Program-made: the position numbers and the translations under genes | Assembly: GCF_025574485.1 (NCBI RefSeq) | Contig: NZ_JAOBPO010000003.1 | Coordinates: forward strand, 163,867 to 227,866 | Direction: 5' to 3' | Source: Kordiimonas aquimaris | GTDB taxonomy: Bacteria > Pseudomonadota > Alphaproteobacteria > Sphingomonadales > Kordiimonadaceae | DNA: 64,000 nt | Shown: positions 9,326-21,528 of the stretch, one piece after another | Position numbering within the stretch: position 1 is the stretch's first letter | Layout of the letters: each line of letters opens with the position of its first letter | The notes under the pieces: model-generated | The model's input: only the letters and a program-made list of their open reading frames with translations | Told to the model about the DNA's origin: nothing | Databases searched by the model: none

Positions 9326-11250
9326 TGAAGGTTTTCAGACGTAAATAGTTGATTAATGAGAATATTATTGATTTCTGCAGGATAACGCTGCGCTAAATAT
9401 GCCTGATACTGAACAAACAAATCTTCCTGAAAGCCAGCGTTAAGTTGATCAAGCAGTGTATCCACTGTAGCCAAAGAAGTTGCTGGATCACCAGGCTCAG
9501 CAGAAAGCACTTTAACCACGACATAGCCATTACCGTCAGCAGATACTTCACTATCCGTTTCGCCAACATCTAGATCAAAAATCAAATTACGAATATTAGC
9601 AGAAAGGCTTGAATTGCCATCACTGCTACGCGCAACATTGTTCGCATCAAATGACGTACCGCCAAGCTCGTCAGCAACCAATTCTGCACTTTCACCGTTG
9701 CGAAGTCTTTCAGCAGCAGCATCAGCGATTTCACCGGCTCTTGCTTGTCTTTTTTGCGCGATCAAATCAGTCTCAACACGAAAGCGTACATCTTCCAAAG
9801 CTTGTTCAGCGGGTTCATCAATTGAAGTTACCTTTAATATATAAACACCAGCTGTTGCGTCGGTTGGGTTAAGGTCAATCAATTCAGGCTCTGCTTCCAG
9901 TTCTTCACGGAAGGCAGCGGATTGAACAATATATTCATTTTGCTGCGTCACAACACGTGTACCGTCTGTGCCCACACCGCTTGCATCAACACCAGTAACA
10001 ACAGCAAGCGGCAGCCCTACAGTTGTAGCAATTTCGGACAAATCCGCTGTGTCTTCCAAGGCTGTATCAATACGCTCCTGATAATCAAACAATATATCAA
10101 TTGCTTGTTCATTACGGTAATCAGCCTCCAGTTCGGCTCTCACTTCTTCTAAAGGGCGCGCTTCAGTATTTATGACCTCAGAGACCATAAATACATTCCA
10201 ACCAGAAATGTCTTCAACTGGGATAGACGCTGTGTTTTCCGCCAACTCAAAAACAATACGAGCAGCATCTGTACCAAATATCGTTTCAAGCTCTGCTTGA
10301 TTGTTTTCACCTAGCTCAAGTTCATTGGCTACAAATTCAGTTGTTGCCACCGCTGTTTCCACAAAGTCAGCGCCAGCGTTTACACTTTCAACAAATGTTT
10401 GAGCATCTTCTTCATTGTTAAAATTTACCTGCAGGATATCACGGCGTTCAGATGGAGCATACTCAGCACTCCGGCGCTCATAAAGGTCTTCAACTGTTCC
10501 CTCAGGCACTTCAACTTCCGAAGCAAAATAATCCGGTGTAAGTAGAAGATACTCGTATGAACGGCGTTCTGGAGTCATGTATGAAGCTTTACTTGCTTCA
10601 TAATATGTTGCGATTTCCTCTTCAGTAGGCGCTGGAATATCAGTCAAATCTGCTGACGTAATATTAATTAACGAAGCATTCCGGCGTTCACCACGCCAAA
10701 CATGAAGGTTATCAGCAAGGCTACGCGGCACCATGTTTTCAATTAAAAAACTCTCAAGCAATTGCTGCCGTGCAACACCAGAACGAATATCGTCAAATAG
10801 TTCACGCTCCGTTGTTTGAGAGCTAAAGAGTGCTTGCTGCATTAGTTGAGGACTAAAACTACCATCCGGAGACTGAAAAGCCTCAATTTCACTAATTTGC
10901 TTGGCTAATTGCTCATCAGTGGCACGCAAACCCAGACTAGATACATGTTCGCGAATAGCGGCATCCACAATCATCTGACTCAGAATTTGACGATCAAGTT
11001 GCATCATCTGGATAAGTTGCGGCGTACTGATGTCACTACCAAATTGCACTTGTAGTTGCTGCGCGCGTTGTTGAACCGCCCTAAAAAACCGGTCAGTTCC
11101 AACTTCAGTGCTGCCAACAGTGGCAACAGATTGATTTGACCCACTCAGCATACCGGGACCAATACCCCAGATTGCGAATGCCGCAATAAGAAGACCAAGT
11201 AATGCCGTGACGAAAAAGGAGTTAAGACCCCCGCGCAGTTTGAGCAGCAT
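9322..11250 (-). CDS. ppiD: PpiD-like periplasmic peptidyl-prolyl isomerase/chaperone
   Basis: The 642-aa product has a short cytoplasmic start (MLLKLRGGLNSFF) and one membrane anchor at about residues 11-33. A SurA-N-like chaperone domain follows (ETEVGTDRFFRAVQQRAQQLQ; LDRQILSQMIVDAAI), then a degenerate PPIC/parvulin-like region and a C-terminal domain. PpiD-type proteins help fold exported proteins at the periplasmic face of the translocon. The head is divergent from tpiA across about 250 bases, and the tail overlaps trpE by four bases. The isomerase active site is not conserved well enough for me to claim activity. Confidence 0.9.
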   Translation of the reverse strand: MLLKLRGGLNSFFVTALLGLLIAAFAIWGIGPGMLSGSNQSVATVGSTEVGTDRFFRAVQQRAQQLQVQFGSDISTPQLIQMMQLDRQILSQMIVDAAIREHVSSLGLRATDEQLAKQISEIEAFQSPDGSFSPQLMQQALFSSQTTERELFDDIRSGVARQQLLESFLIENMVPRSLADNLHVWRGERRNASLINITSADLTDIPAPTEEEIATYYEASKASYMTPERRSYEYLLLTPDYFASEVEVPEGTVEDLYERRSAEYAPSERRDILQVNFNNEEDAQTFVESVNAGADFVETAVATTEFVANELELGENNQAELETIFGTDAARIVFELAENTASIPVEDISGWNVFMVSEVINTEARPLEEVRAELEADYRNEQAIDILFDYQERIDTALEDTADLSEIATTVGLPLAVVTGVDASGVGTDGTRVVTQQNEYIVQSAAFREELEAEPELIDLNPTDATAGVYILKVTSIDEPAEQALEDVRFRVETDLIAQKRQARAGEIADAAAERLRNGESAELVADELGGTSFDANNVARSSDGNSSLSANIRNLIFDLDVGETDSEVSADGNGYVVVKVLSAEPGDPATSLATVDTLLDQLNAGFQEDLFVQYQAYLAQRYPAEINNILINQLFTSENLQ

Positions 11251-11504
11251 TTGCTGTTGCTCCCTTTATCAAATACCCAATGTGACCACTATACAGTCTG
11301 CCAGCATGTCACCTTTAATTACAAGACAGCATCCTTAGCGCTGCAAACCTTGAAAAACAAGTCTGACGATGTAGTTCGGCGTCAAAACGAGCAAATTAAT
11401 CTATCAATCGCGCTAGCGATACAAAATGAAATTTGATAGGTACATCGTTAATCGCCGTTTGCACTCGTTATGCAAACCAACTTTGACATTGAAAGAAACA
11501 ATTG

Positions 11505-12260
11505 ATGACGCACCCAAAATCGATAGTCGCCGGCAACTGGAAAATGAATGGTCTAAGTGACAGTATTGCGCAACTAGATGCTTTAGCTGGGATGTTGGAC
11601 AAAGGGGTAAAAGCAGATTGTGACGTGCTGATCTGCCCACCATTTACACTATTATCCGCGTTTGCAATGCAAACGCCAACCTCAGTTGCGATCGGGGCGC
11701 AAGATTGTCATATGAATAGCTCCGGAGCACACACCGGCGACATTAGTGCAGAAATGATTAAAGATACCGGTGCGTCATATGTGATAATTGGTCACTCTGA
11801 ACGACGTGCTGACCACGGCGAAACTAATGAAATCGTTTCAGCAAAGGCCAAGGCAGCAATACATATTGGCCTTAAAGCAATCATTTGTGTGGGTGAAACA
11901 GAATCACAGCGCGATGCAGGTCAAACACTTTCAGTGGTATTGTCACAAGTGATCGATTCTATACCTTCGGATGCATCAGCCGATGATTTTATAATTGCAT
12001 ATGAACCTGTATGGGCGATTGGCACAGGGCGTACGCCAACCGTTCAAGATGTTGCAGATGTTCATGCAGCTATTCGCAAACAACTTGTTGACCGTTTTAC
12101 CGAAGCAGGGAAGGGCATTGCAATTTTGTACGGAGGGTCAGTTAAACCGTCCAATGCCGATGAACTTATGAGTGTTGAAAACGTCAACGGTGCCCTTGTT
12201 GGTGGCGCCAGTTTAAAAGCAGAAGATTTCAACGGAATCATCGACGCATACAGAAAATAG
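11505..12260 (+). CDS. tpiA: TpiA, triose-phosphate isomerase
   Basis: TpiA interconverts dihydroxyacetone phosphate and glyceraldehyde 3-phosphate. The 251-aa barrel shows AGNWKMNG (catalytic Lys), [15 protein letters not shown] (catalytic His), [15 protein letters not shown] (catalytic Glu, loop 6) and [11 protein letters not shown]. The ATG at 11505 is preferred to the TTG immediately before it; a purine-rich GAAAGAAA stretch precedes it. It is divergent from ppiD and is followed by secG, the usual tpiA-secG order. Confidence 0.97.
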   Translation: MTHPKSIVAGNWKMNGLSDSIAQLDALAGMLDKGVKADCDVLICPPFTLLSAFAMQTPTSVAIGAQDCHMNSSGAHTGDISAEMIKDTGASYVIIGHSERRADHGETNEIVSAKAKAAIHIGLKAIICVGETESQRDAGQTLSVVLSQVIDSIPSDASADDFIIAYEPVWAIGTGRTPTVQDVADVHAAIRKQLVDRFTEAGKGIAILYGGSVKPSNADELMSVENVNGALVGGASLKAEDFNGIIDAYRK

Positions 12261-12355
12261 CTTTTTCACTTGGCAACTAGGCGTAATTTAGGATAGAAAC
12301 CGCGCTTTGTAGTGTGCGCTCGTTATAGCGCTAAATAACCAGACGGATTATACCG

Positions 12356-12682
12356 ATGGAAACGATTTTATTAACCATCCACCTGATTGTTGCAATTGCA
12401 ATGGTCACCACAATATTGTTGCAACGCTCTGAAGGCGGTGCACTTGGTATCGGCGGCGGCGCAGGTGGCATGATGACAGCGCGCGGCGCTGGCGATGCCT
12501 TGTCCAAAACGACAAAATGGCTTGCCATTATCTTTCTTGCTAACTCTTTGGCATTGGGCTGGATATCAGCCAACAACGATGACAACGCTTCGGTGATTGA
12601 TCAGGCGATAGAGCAAGGAGAGCAAAATCAGGAAAATGTGCTCCCTGAAATACCAACCGTCCCACAGGACGGCGAGGGATAA
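12356..12682 (+). CDS. secG: SecG, preprotein translocase subunit
   Basis: The 108-aa product has two membrane segments (residues 2-20 and about 57-75) around the conserved cytoplasmic loop LLQRSEGGALGIGGGAGGMMTARGAGDALSKTTKW cut here only for description, the hallmark of SecG. An acidic C-terminal tail follows. SecG stimulates SecYEA-driven protein export. It lies between tpiA and pyrG, as in many alphaproteobacteria, and is followed by a strong intrinsic terminator. Confidence 0.93.
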   Translation: METILLTIHLIVAIAMVTTILLQRSEGGALGIGGGAGGMMTARGAGDALSKTTKWLAIIFLANSLALGWISANNDDNASVIDQAIEQGEQNQENVLPEIPTVPQDGEG

Positions 12683-12693
12683 GAGACTAAAAC

Positions 12694-12724
12694 GCGGGGG
12701 CCAAGAGCCCCCGCTTCTCTTTTA
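12694..12724 (+). terminator. Rho-independent terminator after secG
   Basis: A perfect eight-base-pair GC stem (GCGGGGGC pairing with GCCCCCGC) with a five-base loop is followed by TTCTCTTTT. It lies 12 bases after the secG stop and ends the tpiA-secG transcription unit before pyrG. Confidence 0.9.
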
Positions 12725-12828
12725 TAGAGACTAAAAACAAGATTTTGATTTACAGATTAGCTCTGTAGTCATGGTGAGAAAGATATGTCCACAACGAGTG
12801 GACTATATCATTTTGCATGAGAGGCTTT

Positions 12829-14460
12829 ATGACGCGTTATATATTCATCACAGGCGGTGTTGTTAGTTCATTAGGAAAAGGGCTCCTGTCTGCGTCGCTA
12901 GGCGCATTATTACAGGCCCGCGGATACTCTGTACGTTTACGTAAGTTGGATCCCTACTTGAATGTAGACCCTGGAACAATGAGCCCGTATCAACACGGTG
13001 AAGTATATGTAACAGATGATGGTGCTGAAACAGACCTAGACCTTGGTCACTATGAGCGCTTTACAGGTGTTGCTTCACGTCAAAGCGATAATATTACCTC
13101 TGGACGGATATATCAGCAGATCATCAGCAAAGAACGACGCGGTGACTATCTTGGTGGTACAGTTCAGGTAATTCCACATGTTACTGACGCCATCAAAGAG
13201 TTTGCGTTGGCTGATCAAGATAATATTGACTTTATGCTTTGCGAGATTGGTGGCACAGCAGGTGACATTGAAGCCGCACCGTTTATGGAAGCTATTCGCC
13301 AACTTTCAATCGACCTTGGCCGTGGGCGCTCCATTTTTGTGCATTTAACGCTGGTGCCTTACTTGGCCGCTGCAGGTGAGTTGAAAACAAAGCCAACTCA
13401 ACACAGTGTGCGCGATCTACGTTCTATTGGTATTCAGCCAGATATTCTTGTTTGTCGATCAGAGCACCCGATCCCAGATTCTGAACGTCGCAAAATGTCA
13501 CTCTATTGCAATGTATCTGAAACCGCCGTTATTCCTGCACTGGATGCGCCGTCCATTTATTCTGTTCCGGTAAACTACCATAAAGAAGGACTTGATGTTG
13601 AAGTACTGAAGGCATTTGGGCTTGCACATTCACAAGTGCCTGATTTGCACCGCTGGGAAGACATCATGGACCGGGTTGAAAATCCGGAAGGTGAAGTAAC
13701 AATTGCTGTTGTTGGCAAATACACTGGCCTAAGAGACGCCTATAAATCACTCAACGAAGCGCTGATTCATGGCGGTATTGCAAATAAAGTTAAAGTTAAC
13801 ATTGAATGGATCGAATCTGAATTATTCGAACAAGAAGACGCAATTACAAAACTTGAAAACGTAAACGCTATTCTTGTACCAGGTGGTTTTGGTAAACGAG
13901 GGACCGAAGGCAAGATAGCCGCAGTTAAGTTTGCCCGCGAGCGCGGTGTGCCATACTTTGGCATCTGCCTTGGCATGCAAATGGCAACGATTGAAGCTGC
14001 GCGCAACCTGGCTGGTCATACAGAAGCAAGCTCCACTGAATTTGAAGAACACGATAATCCTGTTGTCGGTTTAATTACCGAATGGGTAAGTGCAGATGGA
14101 AGCATTGAAACAAGGACAGAAGAAACTGAACTTGGCGGCACAATGCGCTTAGGTGCCTATACAGCACACCTGAAAGAAGGATCTAAAACCGCAGAGATAT
14201 ACGGTAATACAGTTATTTCAGAGCGACACCGCCATAGATATGAAGTTAATGTTGGATATGTTGAGAAACTCGAAAAAGCCGGCGTTTTATTCTCGGGCAT
14301 GTCACCCGATGGCGCTTTGCCTGAAATAATTGAGCTCCCAGACCACCCTTGGTTTATTGGTGTTCAGTTCCATCCAGAACTAAAATCAAAGCCTCTTGAT
14401 CCGCACCCCTTATTTGCCAGTTTTGTCAAGGCTGCTGTAGCACAGAGCAGATTAGTTTAA
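12829..14460 (+). CDS. pyrG: PyrG, CTP synthase
   Basis: PyrG aminates UTP to CTP using glutamine. The 543-aa product has the synthetase domain ([22 protein letters not shown]-loop and CTP/UTP site) and a C-terminal class I glutamine amidotransferase domain with [17 protein letters not shown] (nucleophile Cys) and [12 protein letters not shown] (His/Glu). The start at MTRYIF matches the family start and has a GAGAGG Shine-Dalgarno; a start four codons upstream is possible but would place that site inside the gene. It is flanked by terminators on both sides. Confidence 0.97.
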   Translation: MTRYIFITGGVVSSLGKGLLSASLGALLQARGYSVRLRKLDPYLNVDPGTMSPYQHGEVYVTDDGAETDLDLGHYERFTGVASRQSDNITSGRIYQQIISKERRGDYLGGTVQVIPHVTDAIKEFALADQDNIDFMLCEIGGTAGDIEAAPFMEAIRQLSIDLGRGRSIFVHLTLVPYLAAAGELKTKPTQHSVRDLRSIGIQPDILVCRSEHPIPDSERRKMSLYCNVSETAVIPALDAPSIYSVPVNYHKEGLDVEVLKAFGLAHSQVPDLHRWEDIMDRVENPEGEVTIAVVGKYTGLRDAYKSLNEALIHGGIANKVKVNIEWIESELFEQEDAITKLENVNAILVPGGFGKRGTEGKIAAVKFARERGVPYFGICLGMQMATIEAARNLAGHTEASSTEFEEHDNPVVGLITEWVSADGSIETRTEETELGGTMRLGAYTAHLKEGSKTAEIYGNTVISERHRHRYEVNVGYVEKLEKAGVLFSGMSPDGALPEIIELPDHPWFIGVQFHPELKSKPLDPHPLFASFVKAAVAQSRLV

Positions 14461-14498
14461 AATAAACACGCTAATCATTTGCATAATTTTTATATATT

Positions 14499-14520
14499 AG
14501 GAGGTTTCGGCCTCCTTTTT
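14499..14520 (+). terminator. Rho-independent terminator after pyrG
   Basis: AGGAGG, a six-base loop, CCTCCT and then a run of T form a short hairpin-plus-U-tract about 40 bases after the pyrG stop. Confidence 0.75.
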
Positions 14521-14593
14521 GCATTGTCTAGTTTTGATTAATTACGCACGAGCAAAATTTGCCGGTGTTAGTAACAAAATTTACGAGGCTCCG

Positions 14594-15385
14594 ATGCATC
14601 AATATACATTCATATTATGTGTTTTCATGTCATTTCTTGCGCTATCTCCCGCGCATGCAGATCGCCAGAAACAGGCTCAAAAAGCTTTTACTGATGCTCA
14701 ATATATTGTGACGCATTACCGGGACACACTAGACAATGAAAAATTATTTGAAGCAGATCGTTTAATTGAAAGCGCGTGGCGCGATTTAAAACATTTTTAC
14801 GGTACAACAACTGCGTTATCATCAGACCTTGCCCTTATTCGCGCTCGTTCAGCAAGCAGTAGAAAAGACAAAGCACGCGTTACAGAGGCGTGGCAAACTG
14901 CACTCAGTTTACAGCCAGCTAACTTGCCAGCAGCGCGAAGACTTTCATTGAATATCGCTGCTGCAAACGCAACAGGAACAGCCGGCGATGTTCAATCGTC
15001 TACACGTTATTTCGCTGCAGCTAGAACCTATGCATTTTCACGAGATAAAGACGCAAAGGAACTACAGCTTCGGCTCCGCCTTCAAGAACTTAAACTTGTA
15101 GGAGCATCATTTCCGTGGCGCAAACTAAATGACAACCTATTGGATATGCGCAATTTCTCTGAGGGTTTTGCGATGTGGACATTGCCTCGGCTTGATGCAT
15201 TGTTAGGTGAAGCAGAATTAAGGTTGTCTCTAGAGCCCGAAAAAGATCATAAACGCAACAATTTAGCCGACTTGAAAGCAAAAATAATTCTGCTCACCAA
15301 AGGCATGGAGGGCAATATCCCTCCCAATTACATTGAGCGCGTTCGCAACTTCTATTACGCAATCGAAGATTATTACGACCTTTAA
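14594..15385 (+). CDS. Exported hypothetical protein, helical repeat-like
   Basis: The product of 263 aa begins with a clear signal peptide (MHQYTFILCVFMSFLALSPAHA, cleaved before Asp). The mature part is largely helical with TPR-like phrases such as RVTEAWQTALSLQPANLPAARRLSLNIAAAN, and ends in YYAIEDYYDL. I do not recognise a named family. The ATG at 14594, preceded by GAGG, is chosen because the longer frame would begin inside the pyrG terminator. It stands alone between pyrG and a convergent peptidase gene. A periplasmic or outer-membrane-associated scaffold role is possible but unsupported. Confidence 0.7.
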   Translation: MHQYTFILCVFMSFLALSPAHADRQKQAQKAFTDAQYIVTHYRDTLDNEKLFEADRLIESAWRDLKHFYGTTTALSSDLALIRARSASSRKDKARVTEAWQTALSLQPANLPAARRLSLNIAAANATGTAGDVQSSTRYFAAARTYAFSRDKDAKELQLRLRLQELKLVGASFPWRKLNDNLLDMRNFSEGFAMWTLPRLDALLGEAELRLSLEPEKDHKRNNLADLKAKIILLTKGMEGNIPPNYIERVRNFYYAIEDYYDL

Positions 15386-15424
15386 TCAACGGTCAAAATA
15401 ACCGACAGCATAAATGGACCACGG

Positions 15425-16963
15425 TTACTTGCCGTAATTCTGTATAACCGCCGCATAAATCGATATTGCGTCCCACAAGTTTTGAATGCGCATGTTTTCA
15501 TTACGTCCATGTTGATTGTTATCATGATTGGCAATAGGCAAAACAATGATAGGTGCTTTCAGGTTTCTCTCAAAAACCACGATTGGCAAACTACCGCCAA
15601 GCGTTGGGGTTTGCATGGTCTTTTGGCCGTCAATTTGATCAAGTATTGAGACAAGTTTAAGCGATTCTTTGCCATCAAGTGGTGTTTTGAATGCACCGTA
15701 ACCACCAGGACGCCAATCAAGTTTAATGATACGAGGATATTTTCGCCTATCATCAAGTGACGGCGCGGTTCTCACCACACGATAACCAAGCGATCGGAAA
15801 TGCGCTTCAATCTTGCGCTCAACACCTCTAGGTGTTTGATTTTTAACAAGCCTGAAGTTAATTGATGCCTTTGCGGTTGGCTGAATAATATTGCGTGATT
15901 TATCCTCAACACCTCCAGCCTGAAAACCCTTAATGACAATTGCTGGTTCCATGACCAGTTCTTCAATGCGTTTCTCTGGTCGCTCTCTTTCAGCCAATGC
16001 CAATTCATTTTTCAGACTGTCATCAATATTAGGGATAGCGGCAATTGCCGCGCTTTCGGCAGGTGTAATTGAAGGCACATCATCGTAAAAGTTTGCAACA
16101 GCGATACTGCCATCTTCATTCTTTAAACTATTCAATGCACGGATCATTATATCCGTAGGGTTTGGTGCCCAATTTCCATAATGGCCGCTATGAAGCGGAC
16201 GAGCAGGACCATATGTTTCCAGTTCCAGGGTCATTGCACCTCGCATACCGTATACAAGCTGCCGTTTGCCGCTTTGATGCAGAGGCGCATCGCAGAAAAG
16301 AATAAGATCACTCTTAAGCAGGTTACCATGTGCCTTCAGAATCTTATCAAGCGTTGGGCTACCAATTTCTTCTTCACCATCCAAAATAAGTTTAATGTTG
16401 ATTGAAGGTTGAATACCAGCTGCTTGCATCGCATCCAAAGCAGCCATCAGAGCAATTACAGGAGCTTTATCATCACCCGCAGATCGCGCAAATATCCGCC
16501 ACATAGGGTCTATGGAATCATTGTCCTTAGGCCATGATATGACGGGCGCACCGCCTTCAACGGTACCGGCACGAAGCGTTGGCTCAAATGGTGGCGAAGC
16601 CCAGTTTTCGGCTATAGCTGGCTGTCCATCAAAATGCGCATAAAATAATACAGTCGTTGTTGCACCATCTACCAAGCGCTCTGCAATTACATAGGGCGCT
16701 CCGCCAGCTCTCACAATTTGAGAATCAAACCCACGCTTAGCGATATACTCTGTAATCCACTCTGCATTTTTTTGTTTCTGACCTTTACGAGCACCAGTAT
16801 TGGGAATGGAGAGAAATTCTTTAAAATCATTCAATATTCTGAGTGCATTATTACTGCGAAACTCAGATACATAATCCAGCTCGCTCGCGCTTATAGATTT
16901 GCCAGCTGAGAATATGAAAACCAGTGAACACACCAAGACAAATTTTAGTTTCCAATAATTCAC
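15425..16963 (-). CDS. Exported M20-family metallopeptidase
   Basis: The 512-aa product has an N-terminal signal peptide (MNYWKLKFVLVCSLVFIFSAGKSISA) and an M20/M25/M40 dizinc peptidase fold. Metal ligands are visible in LFYAHFDGQP (His, Asp), SAGDDKAPV (bridging Asp), LDGEEEIGSP (general base Glu and ligand Glu), ILFCDAP (Asp) and near the end in NHDNNQHGRNENMR (His). The middle contains the dimerisation/lid domain with the HSGHYGNWAPNP segment. It probably cleaves dipeptides or short peptides in the periplasm. The substrate cannot be read from sequence. It is monocistronic and convergent with the preceding gene. Confidence 0.9.
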   Translation of the reverse strand: MNYWKLKFVLVCSLVFIFSAGKSISASELDYVSEFRSNNALRILNDFKEFLSIPNTGARKGQKQKNAEWITEYIAKRGFDSQIVRAGGAPYVIAERLVDGATTTVLFYAHFDGQPAIAENWASPPFEPTLRAGTVEGGAPVISWPKDNDSIDPMWRIFARSAGDDKAPVIALMAALDAMQAAGIQPSINIKLILDGEEEIGSPTLDKILKAHGNLLKSDLILFCDAPLHQSGKRQLVYGMRGAMTLELETYGPARPLHSGHYGNWAPNPTDIMIRALNSLKNEDGSIAVANFYDDVPSITPAESAAIAAIPNIDDSLKNELALAERERPEKRIEELVMEPAIVIKGFQAGGVEDKSRNIIQPTAKASINFRLVKNQTPRGVERKIEAHFRSLGYRVVRTAPSLDDRRKYPRIIKLDWRPGGYGAFKTPLDGKESLKLVSILDQIDGQKTMQTPTLGGSLPIVVFERNLKAPIIVLPIANHDNNQHGRNENMRIQNLWDAISIYAAVIQNYGK

Positions 16964-17117
16964 TTTAATCTCCCCGTAACAAGTACAATCACTTTGTTAT
17001 TTACCTGACCAGGCAAACATCATCCAATACTGATCACGTAACATCAAAACAATCAACCAGTAGTCCTTGCGAGTTTCCTGCATTACGAGTAATAAAATAC
17101 TGTTTTACTGCATTTAG

Positions 17118-18425
<1,308 letters not shown>

Positions 18426-18581
18426 AAAAACCACACTGCGCGGTGGTCAAACTCATCTGATTTCCGCGCAATAATCTATCATTTCGAATCACAATAAAAA
18501 TCAAAGCTTTAAAATAGCGATTTACAATAAAAATCGCCTGATTTGTTCACTTTTCTCTTGCTTATGCGACTCGAGAATGAG

Positions 18582-18905
18582 ATGATTCGAATCATGAAAA
18601 GAATCGGAAACATAATACACGGAATGGGGCGCAGCTGGCAGGCTGGGTTCTGGATGCTTCTTGTGGCTTATTTTGCTTTTCATGCCTTTAACGGAGCTAA
18701 CAGTATTAGTGCTCTTAAAAACTTACAAGTACAAGAACAAGAACTACTTGCCCTCGCTCAAGCTGTTCGTACAGAACGCCTCATGATGGAAAGCCGCACA
18801 CGTGCAATGTCAGGTACAAAAGTTGACCCCGATATGCTTGAACAACAAGTCCGTGTTCGTCTTGGCTTTACACACCCCGACGAAGTGATTGTTATAACTA
18901 ACTAA
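18582..18905 (+). CDS. ftsB: FtsB-like septum formation initiator (DivIC family)
   Basis: The product of about 107 aa has one membrane segment (QAGFWMLLVAYFAFHAFNG) followed by a periplasmic coiled coil (ISALKNLQVQEQELLALAQAV) and the C-terminal RVRLGFTHPDEVIV typical of FtsB/DivIC proteins. These join FtsL and FtsQ in the division complex. Position between eno and pdhA is the usual alphaproteobacterial location. The start is uncertain: ATGs at 18564, 18582 and 18594 are in frame and none has a strong ribosome-binding site. Confidence 0.85.
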   Translation: MIRIMKRIGNIIHGMGRSWQAGFWMLLVAYFAFHAFNGANSISALKNLQVQEQELLALAQAVRTERLMMESRTRAMSGTKVDPDMLEQQVRVRLGFTHPDEVIVITN

Positions 18906-19057
18906 TCACAAACGATTAACTAACTTTAAGTTAATTTAATATTTCACATTTATTTCATATACTTATATGATATTGCAAATTTCATTTTTCCCCTGTATCC
19001 ATAGGCGAGTTTTGTAAGCGTTGGGCGTTTCCCCGCGACCTTTTCAGGAAGGCCGAT

Positions 19058-20110
19058 ATGACCACTAAGAAAAACACAACAAAATCCACATCTAAATCTT
19101 CATCAACGAAAGCATCTCCGCGTCGTCGCGCAGTTAAATCAGCGATGTATAGACCATCTGACGATGACCTTATTGCCTTTTATCGACAAATGCTGTTGAT
19201 ACGGCGGTTTGAAGAAAAAGCTGGTCAGATGTATGGAATGGGGCTGATCGGTGGATTTTGCCATTTGTATATCGGTCAAGAAGCTGTTGTAACAGGCGTT
19301 CAGACAGCTTTGAAAGACGGCGACAAAGTGATTAGCGGATACCGCGAACATGGTCACTTGCTTGCTGTAGGTGCTGACCCAAAGGCTGTTATGGCAGAGT
19401 TAACAGGGCGTTCCGGCGGTGTATCACAAGGCAAGGGTGGTTCAATGCATATGTTTGATCCCGCTCGTGGTTTCTATGGTGGCCACGGTATTGTGGGTGC
19501 GCAAGTAGCGCTGGGAACAGGCCTTGGTTTTGCGAACAAGTACCGTAAGACGGATAATGTGTCAGTCGCATATTTTGGTGATGGTGCAGCCAACCAAGGG
19601 CAAGTTTACGAGAGCTTCAATATGGCGCGTATATGGAATTTGCCTGTTATTTATATCATTGAGAATAATCAATACGCAATGGGTACCAGTGTTAGCCGCT
19701 CAAGTTCGCAGGTTGAATTGTTCCGCCGCGGTGAAAGCTTTAATATTGAAGGCAAGCAAGTTGATGGCATGAATGTTTTGGCTGTTCGCGGTGCTATGGA
19801 AGAAGCAGTAAAGATATGCCGTGAAGGTAAAGGCCCTGCAATTCTCGAGATGAAAACATATCGCTACCGGGGTCATTCAATGTCAGACCCTGCTAAGTAC
19901 CGCTCCAAGGAAGAAGTGAAAAAGATGCGGGCAGAACATGATCCCATTGATCAGGTTAAGGAAATGATACTGAAAGCCGGAGTTATGGACGAAGCTGCTC
20001 TGAAAGACGTGGATAAGGAAATGAAAAGTATCATTTCTGATGCTGCAGCATTTGCTCAAGAATGTCCTGAACCTGAGTTGAGCGAACTTTATACAGATGT
20101 AATGGCGTAA
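19058..20110 (+). CDS. pdhA: PdhA, pyruvate dehydrogenase E1 alpha subunit
   Basis: With PdhB it decarboxylates pyruvate and reductively acetylates the E2 lipoyl group. The 350-aa product has a Lys/Ser/Thr-rich N-terminal tail (residues 1-30), then the thiamine diphosphate fold with the [19 protein letters not shown] motif (GDG..NN) and the phosphorylation-loop-like [14 protein letters not shown]. It is the first gene of pdhA-pdhB-pdhC-cupin-lpd. The stop is 11 bases before the pdhB start with GGAG between, indicating one operon. Confidence 0.97.
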   Translation: MTTKKNTTKSTSKSSSTKASPRRRAVKSAMYRPSDDDLIAFYRQMLLIRRFEEKAGQMYGMGLIGGFCHLYIGQEAVVTGVQTALKDGDKVISGYREHGHLLAVGADPKAVMAELTGRSGGVSQGKGGSMHMFDPARGFYGGHGIVGAQVALGTGLGFANKYRKTDNVSVAYFGDGAANQGQVYESFNMARIWNLPVIYIIENNQYAMGTSVSRSSSQVELFRRGESFNIEGKQVDGMNVLAVRGAMEEAVKICREGKGPAILEMKTYRYRGHSMSDPAKYRSKEEVKKMRAEHDPIDQVKEMILKAGVMDEAALKDVDKEMKSIISDAAAFAQECPEPELSELYTDVMA

Positions 20111-20121
20111 GGAGCAGAATA

Positions 20122-21519
20122 ATGGCTATTGAAATTACGATGCCCGCACTTTCGCCGACAATGGAAGAAGGCACACTTGCAACATGGCTTGTTAAAGTTG
20201 GTGATACAGTTGCCTCTGGTGATGTGCTCGCTGAAATTGAAACTGACAAAGCAACAATGGAAGTGGAAAGCATAGATGACGGCGTTGTTGCCAAAATTCT
20301 TGTTGAAGCTGGTACTGATGAAGTAAAAGTTGGTACCTTGATCGCTATTCTGGCGGAAGAAGGCGAAGACCCTAATGCATTAGATACGCCAACTAAAGCT
20401 AGTTCAGCACCGGATAACCAAGGCAATACCGCCGAAGGCGCTAAGGCAGAAACATTAACAGAGGTTACTGAAACTGCTGCACAGCCTAAACCAGCAATAG
20501 TAGCAGAAGATGTTCATATTCCTGATGGCACACCGATGCAGAACATAACTGTGCGTGAAGCGCTGCGTGACGCCATGGCAGAGGAAATGCGCCTAGACCC
20601 TGATGTATTTGTTATGGGTGAAGAGGTTGCTGAGTATCAAGGTGCTTACAAGGTAACACAAGGATTACTTGATGAATTTGGTTCTGAGCGGGTCGTAGAC
20701 ACGCCCATTACCGAGCATGGCTTTGCCGGACTAGGTGCTGGTGCTGCCTTCGCTGGCCTGAAACCTGTTATTGAATTTATGACATTCAATTTTGCCATGC
20801 AGGCCATTGATCACATCATCAACTCTGCAGCAAAAACACGCTATATGTCAGGTGGCCTCGTTGAATGTCCAATCGTATTCCGCGGCCCCAACGGTGCCGC
20901 TAGCCGTGTTGGCGCTCAACACAGTCAAAACTATGCATCGTGGTATGCCAATGTACCGGGTCTTATCGTTATTGCGCCTTATGACGCAGCTGATAACAAA
21001 GGTTTGCTAAAAGCTGCTATTCGTAACCCGAACCCTGTCGTGTTCCTTGAAAACGAATTGATGTACGGCGAAAGCTTCGATGTGCCTGATATGGAAGAAT
21101 ATGTAGTGCCTATCGGAAAAGCACGCACTTTCCGTGAAGGTACAGATGTTACGATCATTTCCTACTCAATCACTGTTGGACAGGCATTAAGAGCTGCAGA
21201 AAAACTGGCGGAAGAGGGTATTAGCGCCGAGGTCATCGACCTGCGCACTATTCGCCCATTAGATATAGATGCTGTTATTGAAAGTGTGAAGAAAACCAAC
21301 CGCTGCGTTGTGGCAGAAGAAGGGTGGCCGCAATGCTCTGTTGCCAGCGATATCTCTGCGCAATTGATGGAACAAGCGTTTGATTGGTTGGATGCACCCG
21401 TAACACGCGTTAACAGCGTTGATGTGCCACTACCATATGCCGCCAACCTGGAAAAGGCCGCCGTTGTTGATGCTGACAAAATTATCGCAGCGGCAAAAGC
21501 CGTTTGTTACGAAGAGTAG
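20122..21519 (+). CDS. pdhB: PdhB, pyruvate dehydrogenase E1 beta subunit with N-terminal lipoyl domain
   Basis: The 465-aa product is longer than a plain E1 beta because residues 1-80 are a complete lipoyl domain with the lipoylation Lys in [14 protein letters not shown] linker of about 50 Ala/Glu/Pro-rich residues follows, then the E1 beta catalytic domain ([53 protein letters not shown]). Lipoylated E1 beta is known from several alphaproteobacteria. Its lipoyl domain is almost identical in protein sequence to that of pdhC next door, while the DNA differs at many synonymous positions. Confidence 0.97.
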   Translation: MAIEITMPALSPTMEEGTLATWLVKVGDTVASGDVLAEIETDKATMEVESIDDGVVAKILVEAGTDEVKVGTLIAILAEEGEDPNALDTPTKASSAPDNQGNTAEGAKAETLTEVTETAAQPKPAIVAEDVHIPDGTPMQNITVREALRDAMAEEMRLDPDVFVMGEEVAEYQGAYKVTQGLLDEFGSERVVDTPITEHGFAGLGAGAAFAGLKPVIEFMTFNFAMQAIDHIINSAAKTRYMSGGLVECPIVFRGPNGAASRVGAQHSQNYASWYANVPGLIVIAPYDAADNKGLLKAAIRNPNPVVFLENELMYGESFDVPDMEEYVVPIGKARTFREGTDVTIISYSITVGQALRAAEKLAEEGISAEVIDLRTIRPLDIDAVIESVKKTNRCVVAEEGWPQCSVASDISAQLMEQAFDWLDAPVTRVNSVDVPLPYAANLEKAAVVDADKIIAAAKAVCYEE

Positions 21520-21528
21520 GAGGATAGA

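Noticed and set aside
18430-18447. Hairpin after eno as a terminator
   Set aside because: ACCAC/GTGGT gives only five pairs and no U tract follows on the plus strand; the A run lies before it.
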